A stretch of 64,000 nt of DNA. It comes from Pseudomonas lactis. GTDB taxonomy: Bacteria; Pseudomonadota; Gammaproteobacteria; Pseudomonadales; Pseudomonadaceae. A program made the translations under genes and the position numbers. Location of the stretch: the NCBI RefSeq assembly GCF_001439845.1, contig NZ_JYLO01000010.1:124001-188000 (forward strand), given 5' to 3'. Under the pieces are notes generated by a model. That model did no database searches. It saw only the letters and a program-made list of their open reading frames with translations, and had not been told where the DNA came from. Below, piece after piece: positions 41,539-49,210 of the stretch (within the stretch, counting starts at the first letter, position 1; each line of letters starts with the position of its first letter).

Positions 41539-42783
41539 ATGTTCAGACCGTTATCGATTTTTATCGGCACGCGCTATACCCGCGCCAAGCGCCGCAACCG
41601 TTTTGTCTCGTTTATCTCGATGACCTCGATGATCGGCCTCGCCCTGGGCGTGCTGGCGATGATCGTAGTGCTCTCGGTGATGAACGGCTTTCAGCGTGAA
41701 ATGAGCTCGCGCATCCTCGGCATGGTGCCCCACGCCACCATCGTCGGCGTAAAGCCGATTGATGATTGGCAGCCGGTGGCCGCCGCCGCGATGAAGAACC
41801 CGCAAGTTACCGCCGCCGTGCCCTTCACCCAGATGGATGGCATGTTTTCCTATAAGGGCGCGATGCAGCCGATCGAGATCAGCGGCGTCGACCCGGCCCA
41901 GGAAGGCAAGGTGTCGATCGTGGCCCAGCACATCGTGCGCGGCAAACTCGACGACCTCAAACCCGGCGAGTTCGGGGTGGTGGTCGGTGATATCACCGCA
42001 CGCCGCTTTCGCCTGAGCGTGGGCGACAAGCTGACCCTGATCGTGCCGGAACTCAGCAGCGCGCCGGGCGGCATCACCCCGCGCATGCAGCGCCTGAATG
42101 TGATGGGTATCTTCAAAGTCGGCGCCGAGTTGGATGGCTCCATGGCCCTGATCCACATGGCCGACGCCGCTGAAATCCAGCATTGGCAGCCCAATCAGGT
42201 GCAAAGCGTGCGCCTGGCGGTGAAGGACCTGTACGCAGCGCCCAAAGTCTCGGCAGATATCGCCGCCAGTCTGGGCGCGGCTTACAAGCCGGATGACTGG
42301 ACCCACACCCAGGGCAGCCTGTTCAGCGCGATGAAAATGGAAAAGACCATGATCGGCCTGCTGTTGCTGATGATCGTCGCCGTGGCCGCGTTCAACATCA
42401 TCGCTACCTTGATCATGGTGGTGAACGACAAGGGCGCGGACATCGCCATCCTGCGCACCATCGGCGCCACGCCTCGGCAGATCATGGCGATCTTCATGGT
42501 GCAGGGTACTGTGATTGGCGTGGTCGGCACCTTGATCGGCGGCGTGCTGGGGGTGATTGCGGCGCTGAACGTAAGCGAGCTGGTGGGCTGGCTGGAGCGG
42601 GTGAGCGGGCAGCATATCTTCAGTTCGGATGTGTACTTTGTCAGCAACCTGCCGTCGGAGCTGCAAGGTGGGGATGTGTTGCTGATTTGCTCGGCGGGGT
42701 TTGTGTTGAGCTTCTTGGCGACGATTTACCCAGCGTATCGGGCGGCGAAGATTGAGCCGGCGCATGCGCTCAGGTATTCGTAA
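41539..42783 (+). CDS. lolE: Lipoprotein-releasing ABC permease LolE
   Basis: A 414-aa permease with the same architecture as LolC: N-terminal helix TSMIGLALGVLAMIVVLSVMNG, a periplasmic domain and three C-terminal helices. The two permeases are near identical at both membrane ends and diverge in the periplasmic domain, so a duplication is clear. It completes the LolCDE exporter. The preceding terminator suggests modulated read-through. Confidence 0.9.
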   Translation: MFRPLSIFIGTRYTRAKRRNRFVSFISMTSMIGLALGVLAMIVVLSVMNGFQREMSSRILGMVPHATIVGVKPIDDWQPVAAAAMKNPQVTAAVPFTQMDGMFSYKGAMQPIEISGVDPAQEGKVSIVAQHIVRGKLDDLKPGEFGVVVGDITARRFRLSVGDKLTLIVPELSSAPGGITPRMQRLNVMGIFKVGAELDGSMALIHMADAAEIQHWQPNQVQSVRLAVKDLYAAPKVSADIAASLGAAYKPDDWTHTQGSLFSAMKMEKTMIGLLLLMIVAVAAFNIIATLIMVVNDKGADIAILRTIGATPRQIMAIFMVQGTVIGVVGTLIGGVLGVIAALNVSELVGWLERVSGQHIFSSDVYFVSNLPSELQGGDVLLICSAGFVLSFLATIYPAYRAAKIEPAHALRYS

Positions 42784-42784
42784 C

Positions 42785-42898
42785 CTGATCGTTCCCACGC
42801 TCTGCGTGGGAATGCCTCACCGGACGCTCCGCGTCCGCTGTTAGGACGCAGAGCGTCCTGGACTGCATTCCCACGCGGAGCGTGGGAACGATCAGCAG
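42785..42898. repeat. Long inverted repeat of the CGTTCCCACGC type
   Basis: TGATCGTTCCCACGC at the left and GCGTGGGAACGATCA at the right flank two inner inverted pairs (GACGCTCCGCGTCC ... GGACGCAGAGCGTCC). It is a third repeat family. The right end touches the stop codon region of the sensor kinase gene. Confidence 0.88.
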
Positions 42899-44241
42899 TC
42901 GCCCTTAGGCAACTCAATCACAAACCGGGTCCAGCCCGCCTGCGACTCACAATAAATCCTGCCCCCATGGGCCCGCACAATCGACTGGGTAATCGCCAAC
43001 CCCAACCCTGCATGTTCACTGCTACCTGCACGCCTCGACGGATCGGCTCGGTAGAACCGGTCAAACAGCCGCGGCAATAACGGCGCAGGAATACCTTCCC
43101 CGCTGTTCTCAACCGTCAGTGTCACGCCACTCTCGAGCCGCACCCGCACTTCACCGCCAGGTGGGGTAAACCGCAGCGCGTTATCCAGCAGATTCGACAA
43201 GGCCCGGCGCAACATACCGCGATCGCCCATCGTATGGGCGCTGCCCTCGCGCACCAGCCTCACCTGTGCGTCCTCCGCCAGCAGGGTAAAGAACTCCAAC
43301 AGTGCGTCGACCTCATCGCCCAAATCCAGAGCTTCACGGCTGGGCATCAGCAAGCCGTGGTCAGCTTTGGCCAGGTACAGCATGTCGTTGACCAGTTGCG
43401 CCATCCATTGCAGCTCTTCCAGGTTGCTGTGCAGCGCCTCGCGGTAATCCTCCAGCGGGCGCGGTTGGGTGAGGATGACTTGGGTCTGGGTCAGCAGGTT
43501 GGACAGCGGTGTGCGCAGTTCGTGGGCGATATCCGCGCTGAAGGCGGACAGGCGCTGAAAGGCGTCGTCCAGGCGCGCCAGCATGGCGTTGACGGCCTGG
43601 GCCAGTTCCGCGAGTTCCACCGGCATTTGCTCTTGGGGTAAGCGTTGTGTGAGGGAGTGGGCGGAGACGCTGGCGGCCACTTCACCCATGCGCCGCAGTG
43701 GCCGCAACCCGCTGCGCGCAGCCCAGGCGCCGAGCAGGGCGGTGGCCAGGGCCGAGAGGCTCACGGTCAGCCAGATCAAGCGTTGCATGCGTTGTAGAAA
43801 GTGCTGGTGGTGAGTGATGTCGAGGATCAGGGTCAGCTGTGGCGAATCCAGTTGGCTGGGCGTCAAGGGTGCGATGAAGACGCGGTAGTCGGTGCCTGCG
43901 TATTGCAGGCTGTGCAGGCCGGGTGCTTGGGGCAAGGGAAGGTGTGGCGCGCCGTCCAGCCAACGTTGACCCGCCCCGGTGATGCGCAAGGTGAGGTCGG
44001 GCTGGTGATCGAGTTCGGCACGCAGTTGAGGGGTGCGCTGGGCGAGGTCTTCCCGTGAGGTGACACCCTGCAAGGTGCTGCGCAGGGCCACCAGTTTGCT
44101 TTCGAGCTGTTGCTGGTCCAGCTCCATGAAGTGCGCCTCGCTGGCCCGGTTGAACAACACCCCGGCGATCAACGAGACCACCGCCGTGCAGGCGGCAAAC
44201 AGCAGCGCCAGGCGGCTGGTCAGGGACAGGCGCTTGATCAC
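42892..44241 (-). CDS. copS: Heavy-metal sensor histidine kinase (CopS/CusS type)
   Basis: A 449-aa inner-membrane sensor. TM1 (about 9-28) and TM2 (after the HFLQRMQRLIWLTVS segment) bound a periplasmic sensor domain of about 130 residues; HAMP follows. The H-box has His240 in SADIAHELRTPLSNLL, and N, G1 and G2 boxes read SNLLDNALRF, VENSGEGI and HAGLGLAI. The start is GTG at 44241, overlapping the regulator stop by four bases (GTGA), so the two are translationally coupled. Copper as signal is inferred from the neighbouring cupredoxin and CopR-type box. Confidence 0.88.
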   Translation of the reverse strand: MIKRLSLTSRLALLFAACTAVVSLIAGVLFNRASEAHFMELDQQQLESKLVALRSTLQGVTSREDLAQRTPQLRAELDHQPDLTLRITGAGQRWLDGAPHLPLPQAPGLHSLQYAGTDYRVFIAPLTPSQLDSPQLTLILDITHHQHFLQRMQRLIWLTVSLSALATALLGAWAARSGLRPLRRMGEVAASVSAHSLTQRLPQEQMPVELAELAQAVNAMLARLDDAFQRLSAFSADIAHELRTPLSNLLTQTQVILTQPRPLEDYREALHSNLEELQWMAQLVNDMLYLAKADHGLLMPSREALDLGDEVDALLEFFTLLAEDAQVRLVREGSAHTMGDRGMLRRALSNLLDNALRFTPPGGEVRVRLESGVTLTVENSGEGIPAPLLPRLFDRFYRADPSRRAGSSEHAGLGLAITQSIVRAHGGRIYCESQAGWTRFVIELPKGDC

Positions 44242-44918
44242 GTGAACCGTTCCTCCAGCACGTAACCCATGCCTCGCACGGTGTGGATCAGTTTGTTGGG
44301 GAAATTGTCGTCGACCTTCAGGCGCAGGCGGCGAATGGCGACTTCGATGATGTTGGTGTCGCTGTCGAAATTCATGTCCCACACCTGGGAGGCGATCAGC
44401 GTCTTGGGCAGCACTTCGCCCTGGCGGCGTAGCAGCAGCTCCAGCAAGGCGAACTCCTTGGCGGTGAGGTCGATGCGCTGGCCGCTGCGCTCGACGCGGC
44501 GGCGGATCAAGTCCAGGCTCAGGTCGGCCAGTTGCAGCGTGGTGTCCTGCGGCGTGCTGCTGCCACGGCGCAACAAGGTGCGCACCCGCGCCAGCAGTTC
44601 GGAAAAGGCGAAGGGTTTGACCAGGTAATCGTCGGCGCCCAGCTCCAGGCCATGTACTCGGTCTTCTACGGCATCGCGAGCGGTGAGGAACAGCACCGGG
44701 ATGTCCAGGCCGGCACTGCGCACCGCCTGCAGGATTTGCCAGCCATCGCGGCCGGGCAGCATCACATCGAGGATCAACAAGTCATAGTCGCCCGTTAGCG
44801 CCAAGTGCTGGCCACAGGTGCCGTCGGCCACCAGTTCGGTGGTAAAGCCCGCTTCGGCCAGGCCCTGACGCAGGTAATGACCGGTTTTGGGTTGGTCTTC
44901 GACGATCAGCAGTTTCAT
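44238..44918 (-). CDS. copR: Heavy-metal response regulator (CopR/CusR type, OmpR family)
   Basis: A 226-aa regulator. The receiver (1-120) starts MKLLIVEDQPKTGHYLRQGL with phospho-acceptor Asp51 in LLILDVMLPG and Lys in DDYLVKPF. The winged-helix OmpR domain ends NKLIHTVRGMGYVLEERFT. The QPKTGHYLRQGL signature is typical of metal regulators. I took the start at MKLL; the frame extends 21 codons upstream without RBS. A CopR-type box lies 65 bases upstream, shared with the divergent cupredoxin gene. Confidence 0.9.
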   Translation of the reverse strand: MKLLIVEDQPKTGHYLRQGLAEAGFTTELVADGTCGQHLALTGDYDLLILDVMLPGRDGWQILQAVRSAGLDIPVLFLTARDAVEDRVHGLELGADDYLVKPFAFSELLARVRTLLRRGSSTPQDTTLQLADLSLDLIRRRVERSGQRIDLTAKEFALLELLLRRQGEVLPKTLIASQVWDMNFDSDTNIIEVAIRRLRLKVDDNFPNKLIHTVRGMGYVLEERFT

Positions 44919-44982
44919 GTAGGGCTCTTGGTCAAGGTGGACGCCGGCCTTTATACCCTGGGCTCCGGGGTATGGGCGCAAG

Positions 44983-44998
44983 CTGACAAAGTTGTAAT
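44983..44998. promoter_or_regulatory. CopR-type operator
   Basis: CTGACAAAGTTGTAAT matches the cop box pattern CTGACA-N4-TGTAAT known from Pseudomonas CopR targets. It lies between divergent copR and the cupredoxin gene, 64 bases from the former and 76 from the latter. Confidence 0.8.
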
Positions 44999-45074
44999 CT
45001 AGCAGTCAGCTGACTGGCAGCGAGGCCATCTTAAAGTGTTGCCCAAGCTGGATACCTATTTTGGAGAGTGAAAG

Positions 45075-45596
45075 ATGGCGTTGCGTACACCCCAGTTATT
45101 GGCGGGCTGCCTGTTGGCGTTGAGTTTCAATGCACTGGCGGATGCGACTCACACCTACGCGTTCGGACAGCCGGCCCCGGCGGATAAAGCCACGCGCACC
45201 GTTGAAGTCACGCTGCGGGACATTGCCTTTGAGCCCAAGTCCCTGGACGTCAAGGCCGGTGAAACCGTGCGCTTCGTGCTAGTCAACAAAGGCCAGTTGC
45301 TGCATGAGTTCAACCTGGGTGACGCGGCCATGCATGCCGCCCACCAGAAAGAGATGTTGCAGATGCAAGCCAGTGGCATGCTCACCGCCACCGGCATGGG
45401 CAAGATGGATCACAGCGCCATGGGCCACGGCGACATGGGCGGCATGAAGCACGACGATCCCAACAGTGTGCTGGTGGAGCCGGGCAAGACGGCCGAGCTG
45501 ACCTGGACGTTCAAGCAGGCCACGGGCCTTGAGTTCGCCTGCAACCTGCCTGGGCATTACCAGGCAGGCATGGTCGGCAAACTGACCGTTGAGTGA
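45075..45596 (+). CDS. Periplasmic copper-binding cupredoxin
   Basis: A 173-aa protein with a signal peptide (MALRTPQLLAGCLLALSFNALA) and a plastocyanin-like domain. Type 1 copper ligands are visible as His77 (LLHEFN), Cys156, His161 and Met166 in ACNLPGHYQAGM. Between strands lies an unusual Met/His-rich insert (86-126, with DHSAMGHGDMGGMKH) suited to extra copper binding. GGAGAGTGAAAG precedes the ATG. Divergent from copRS with a CopR box between, it is a probable copper-tolerance protein. Confidence 0.92.
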   Translation: MALRTPQLLAGCLLALSFNALADATHTYAFGQPAPADKATRTVEVTLRDIAFEPKSLDVKAGETVRFVLVNKGQLLHEFNLGDAAMHAAHQKEMLQMQASGMLTATGMGKMDHSAMGHGDMGGMKHDDPNSVLVEPGKTAELTWTFKQATGLEFACNLPGHYQAGMVGKLTVE

Positions 45597-45662
45597 GGCG
45601 TTTGTTAAGGGCGGGGGCAAAGGCTGGTAGACTGGCGCGGTTTATTTAGCCAGGTTTCCGCC

Positions 45663-46493
45663 ATGCATCCCGCAGCCGAACATTCGCCGCTGGGCAAGTC
45701 CAGTGAATACATCAGCACTTACACGCCTTCGTTGCTGTTCCCGATTCCACGCGCCGCCAAGTGGGCCGAGCTGGGCCTGAGCGCCGAGACCCTGCCGTAC
45801 AAGGGCGTGGATTTCTGGAACTGCTTCGAACTGTCCTGGCTGTTGCCCTCGGGCAAGCCGGTGGTAGCCATCGGTGAATTCAGCATTCCGGCCGACTCGC
45901 CAAACATCATCGAGTCCAAGTCGTTCAAGCTGTACCTCAACTCGTTGAACCAGACCGCGTTTGCCGACACGCAAAGCCTTGAAGCCACCCTGCGCACCGA
46001 CCTCAGCGCTGCGGCCGGCAAGCCCGTGAGCGTGCGCATTCGCAGCCTGGCCGATATTGAGGCCGAAGGCGTGATGGCGCTCCCGGGCGTGTGCATTGAC
46101 GACCTGGATATCAACGTCAGCAGCTACGAACACCCGCGCCCGGAACTGCTGCGTTGCGATGATTCGCGCGTGGTGGAGGAGAGCGTGCACAGCCACCTGC
46201 TCAAATCCAACTGCCCGGTGACCAGCCAGCCTGACTGGGGCAGTGTGGTGGTGGAATATCGCGGTGCGGCGCTGGATCATGCCAGCCTGCTGGAATATAT
46301 CGTCAGCTTTCGCCAGCACTCGGATTTTCATGAGCAGTGTGTGGAGCGGATCTTCTTGGACTTGCAGCGCTTGCTCAAGCCGGAGAAGTTGACGGTGTAT
46401 GCGCGGTATGTGCGCCGGGGTGGGTTGGATATCAACCCGTACCGCAGCACTGAGAACACCCAGTTCCTGAACGTGCGCCTGGCGCGCCAATAA
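45663..46493 (+). CDS. queF: NADPH-dependent preQ0 reductase QueF
   Basis: A 276-aa enzyme of the two-domain (E. coli-type) class. It reduces 7-cyano-7-deazaguanine to preQ1 in queuosine biosynthesis. The QueF motif IESKSFKLYLNSLNQ lies in the N-terminal half; catalytic Cys184 and Asp191 are in SNCPVTSQPDWGSV. The C-terminus has LLKPEKLTVYARYVRRGGLDINPYRS. It stands alone, flanked by the cupredoxin gene and a REPIN. Confidence 0.97.
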   Translation: MHPAAEHSPLGKSSEYISTYTPSLLFPIPRAAKWAELGLSAETLPYKGVDFWNCFELSWLLPSGKPVVAIGEFSIPADSPNIIESKSFKLYLNSLNQTAFADTQSLEATLRTDLSAAAGKPVSVRIRSLADIEAEGVMALPGVCIDDLDINVSSYEHPRPELLRCDDSRVVEESVHSHLLKSNCPVTSQPDWGSVVVEYRGAALDHASLLEYIVSFRQHSDFHEQCVERIFLDLQRLLKPEKLTVYARYVRRGGLDINPYRSTENTQFLNVRLARQ

Positions 46494-46510
46494 GCCTTCA
46501 TACAAAAAAC

Positions 46511-46599
46511 TGTGGGAGCTGGCTTGCCTGCGATTGCGATCTTTCAGTCATTCATCAAGTGACTGATACACCGCTATCGCAGGCAAGCCAGCTCCCACA
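46511..46599. repeat. REPIN after queF
   Basis: GTGGGAGCTGGCTTGCC and a perfect inverted partner flank about 45 bases. Confidence 0.92.
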
Positions 46600-46628
46600 T
46601 TTGGTTGTGTGTTTGGCTTGGGATTGGG

Positions 46629-46895
46629 TTAGATGCCGATATTGCCCAGGGTGATCATAATATTGCGCAAGGTCCCAGAAATGACTGGATGTTCAGCATC
46701 AAACTCTATGGCCGCTTGATTCACATCGTCGGAAATACTGGGTGTCTGTGTCGCCGGTTCCAATTCAAGTTGCATTTCGAACTTGGCAATCAGCGCCTCC
46801 AGCGCTTCACGTTTCTCTACTGGCAGCGGTGGGTCCTGTTCCAACTGCCCGCGCAGGATCTCGACCTGTTCTTCCAGTTTTTTGCGATCAGGCAT
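46629..46895 (-). CDS. DUF4404 family protein
   Basis: An 88-aa small soluble protein. The N-terminal half is a helix hairpin (MPDRKKLEEQVEILRGQLEQDPPLPVEKREALEALIAKFE), and the C-terminal HPVISGTLRNIMITLGNIGI is the DUF4404 hallmark. Function unknown. AGGAAAGAACGTC precedes the ATG. Upstream in the same direction is the HAD-like gene with a gap of about 110 bases. Confidence 0.85.
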   Translation of the reverse strand: MPDRKKLEEQVEILRGQLEQDPPLPVEKREALEALIAKFEMQLELEPATQTPSISDDVNQAAIEFDAEHPVISGTLRNIMITLGNIGI

Positions 46896-47006
46896 GACGT
46901 TCTTTCCTTTTATCGATAGGCACTGGCATAGACCGCGGCGCGCCGTGAAAGGTCTACGGGCTGACCTGTAGATTAATCCACTGGGGCCAACTGTGCATGA
47001 TCTCGA

Positions 47007-47615
47007 TCAGGGCTTCTCGCCCTTGAGCTGGCGCAGGCGGATGTCGGCCAGGCAGGTGCCGAGTTCGCCCAGGTGGTCGATCACCGAGTGCACGCCCAGG
47101 CCATAGAGTGCCACCGTGGCCTTGCCACGCTTGTGTTCGCGTTGCTGCTCGGTCAGCGCCTGCCATTGCTGGGGCGACAGGCCGCAGAGCGAACCGCATG
47201 AGGCCAGGCCGATGGTCCACAAACCGGCGTTCAGGCCCGATTGCAGCAGGCGCGGCTCGCCGCTGACCAGTACGCAGCCTTCCAGGCGTTCGATGTTCAA
47301 CTCCATCAGGGCTTGCCAGCAGGCGTGGGGCGCGGGCCAGCGAATGGAGGAGGGTGAGGCGGCCTTGAGCCAGCCAGGCAGGCCGGCGCACAGTGGCGTG
47401 GTCACGGCGGGAGGCAGTTCGTCCAGCCAGGCGCAGGGCACGCCTTGTTCTTTGAGGCTGCGCAGGATTTTCAATGCGCCCGGCGTGGCCTCGGCATCCG
47501 CGCACGGTGAGTCGGTGCGCGCCAGGGAACCAAAATCCACCAGGCAACCACTCAGGCCAAATAACACGGCGGTCAATGAGGGGGCTGCGGCGACGGCAAT
47601 CTCGGCGTGTGGCAT
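47007..47615 (-). CDS. Phosphonatase-like HAD protein lacking the catalytic Asp
   Basis: A 202-aa protein whose N-terminus (TAVLFGLSGCLVDFGSLA) aligns with the phosphonoacetaldehyde hydrolase motif I (FDWAGTxxDFGS), but Gly20 stands where the nucleophile Asp should be and Cys24 where Thr is expected. The rest keeps the HAD layout (IERLEGCVLVSGEPRLLQSGLNAGLWTIGLASCGSLCGLSP). It is therefore probably not a phosphohydrolase; a binding or regulatory role is inference. It is divergent from mlaA. Confidence 0.75.
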   Translation of the reverse strand: MPHAEIAVAAAPSLTAVLFGLSGCLVDFGSLARTDSPCADAEATPGALKILRSLKEQGVPCAWLDELPPAVTTPLCAGLPGWLKAASPSSIRWPAPHACWQALMELNIERLEGCVLVSGEPRLLQSGLNAGLWTIGLASCGSLCGLSPQQWQALTEQQREHKRGKATVALYGLGVHSVIDHLGELGTCLADIRLRQLKGEKP

Positions 47616-47810
47616 CTGAACGTCCCTGAAATAGCTGCCACGCTATCGGGGCGGCATGACAAGGGGATGACACTGTCGATATTTGTAGGAATTTTGTGCA
47701 TTTTACGTAAGACGATTCTAGGTAGCTGCCTAAATCGGCACTTCCGTCATATACTGACGGCCTTATTCAGGGCATAGCGCCCATGACAGACCATTCAAGG
47801 AGCAAAAGCT

Positions 47811-48500
47811 ATGCGCTGGAGCCAGTACTTCGCTCAGCTATCGGTGTGTGCCACCATCCTGTTGGCGCCTTTCGCTGCCCAAGCGGCCTCGGAAGATGAC
47901 CCATGGGAAAGCGTCAACCGCCCCATCTTCACCTTCAACGACACCGTTGACACCTATGCCCTCAAGCCAATCGCCCAGGGCTATCAGTTCGTCACCCCAC
48001 AATTTGTGCAGGACGGCGTTCACAACTTCTTCCGCAACATCGGTGATGTCGGCAACCTGGCCAACAACGTGCTGCAACTCAAGCCGCACAATGCAGGCGT
48101 CGACACTGCGCGCCTGTTGGTCAACACCACGTTTGGCGTCCTGGGCTTTATCGACGTCGGCACCAAAATGGGGCTGCAGCGCAGCGATGAAGACTTCGGC
48201 CAAACCCTCGGCTACTGGGGTGTGGGCAGTGGCCCGTACGTGATGATCCCGTTGCTGGGCCCAAGCACCTTGCGTGATGCGCCGTCCAAATACGTCGACA
48301 GCTACACCCAACCGTACCGCTACATGAACGACATCGGCTGGCGTAACAGCACCTTCGGCCTCAACGTCGTCGACGTGCGCGCCAGCCTGCTCGACAGTGA
48401 AAAGCTGATCAGCGGCGACAAGTACACCTTCATTCGTAACGCTTACCTGCAGAACCGCGAGTTCAAGGTCAAGGACGGCAAGGTCGTTGACGACTTTTAA
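47811..48500 (+). CDS. mlaA: MlaA (VacJ) outer-membrane lipid asymmetry protein
   Basis: A 229-aa member of the MlaA family, which removes mislocalised phospholipids from the outer leaflet of the outer membrane and passes them to MlaC. The diagnostic DPWESVNRPIFTFNDTVD and NNVLQLKPHNAGVDTARLLVNTTFGVLGF are present. The leader ends LLAPFAAQA, a signal peptidase I site, and no lipobox Cys follows, so unlike E. coli MlaA it is not a canonical lipoprotein. CAAGGAGCAAAAGCT precedes the ATG. A strong terminator follows. Confidence 0.93.
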   Translation: MRWSQYFAQLSVCATILLAPFAAQAASEDDPWESVNRPIFTFNDTVDTYALKPIAQGYQFVTPQFVQDGVHNFFRNIGDVGNLANNVLQLKPHNAGVDTARLLVNTTFGVLGFIDVGTKMGLQRSDEDFGQTLGYWGVGSGPYVMIPLLGPSTLRDAPSKYVDSYTQPYRYMNDIGWRNSTFGLNVVDVRASLLDSEKLISGDKYTFIRNAYLQNREFKVKDGKVVDDF

Positions 48501-48520
48501 GCTGTGACGTTTTGAAATGA

Positions 48521-48551
48521 AAAAGGCGACCTTTATAGGGTCGCCTTTTTT
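48521..48551 (+). terminator. Terminator of mlaA
   Basis: AAAAGGCGACC pairs with GGTCGCCTTTT around TTTATAG, with further Ts. Confidence 0.93.
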
Positions 48552-48558
48552 GTGCGCG

Positions 48559-48615
48559 CTGATCGTTCCCCACGCTTCGCGTGGGAACGCATCCCGTGAC
48601 GCTCCGCGTCACCCT
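48559..48615. repeat. Short repeat of the CGTTCCCACGC type
   Basis: GATCGTTCCCCACGCTTCGC with a hairpin GTGACGCTCCGCGTCAC: a half-copy of the family seen complete at 42785-42898. Confidence 0.75.
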
Positions 48616-48637
48616 TGCGCAGGGGCTGGATGCTGCG

Positions 48638-48943
48638 TTAGCGCATTTTCAGAATCTTGAGGCCCAGATGCTGGTCATCGCCTACTGCCTTGGTCCACAC
48701 CACCTCGGTATCCGCTTCAAGACCCCTGAGCGCAGCGTGTTCTGAATCAATGCGCACGGTCAGCAGGTCACCCACCGTGAACTGGCGAGGTGCCTGCACT
48801 TGCATGCCGGAACTGGAGAGGTCCACGCAGGTACCGGCGATCTCCTGCCCGGCATGGATCAAAGACACATCGGCATCTATTCGCATGCGGATGAAATCGC
48901 GTTTTTCGGCGTAGTCGCGCTCGTGTTCGCTCACAGCATCCAT
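48638..48943 (-). CDS. Single-domain PilZ protein
   Basis: A 101-aa protein that is one PilZ domain. The c-di-GMP motif RxxxR is in KRDFIRMRIDAD, and the second motif is CVDLSSSGMQVQAP (D-x-S-x-x-G). Both signatures are intact, so c-di-GMP binding is well supported. It probably acts as a small effector; the partner is unknown. It lies between mlaA (convergent) and rssB (divergent). Confidence 0.9.
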   Translation of the reverse strand: MDAVSEHERDYAEKRDFIRMRIDADVSLIHAGQEIAGTCVDLSSSGMQVQAPRQFTVGDLLTVRIDSEHAALRGLEADTEVVWTKAVGDDQHLGLKILKMR

Positions 48944-49210
48944 CCTTACTTTGCGTTGTGGTTGTGAGGGTTCTTATAACTCCCGGTGATTTGCGGTGTA
49001 AAGACGCCCGGCGACCATCGGCATGAGCTTGAAACCCCTCACGGATGGGAGTACCGTCTGCGCCTTAGAAGGGCACCTCTGCTTTACCGTTGTGCATGGG
49101 CCAAATCCCAATGCTTTGTAGGACAGAGAGGCTAGAAAGCGAATCCAGTACGTGAGCCCGGCCATTGCCGAGCCGCCTACGCCAACCTAATTCTGGCGCC
49201 GTTTGCCCAC

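Noticed and set aside
48974..49165. 63-codon leftward frame between the PilZ gene and rssB
   Set aside because: No RBS or family resemblance; it lies in the promoter region shared by the two divergent genes.
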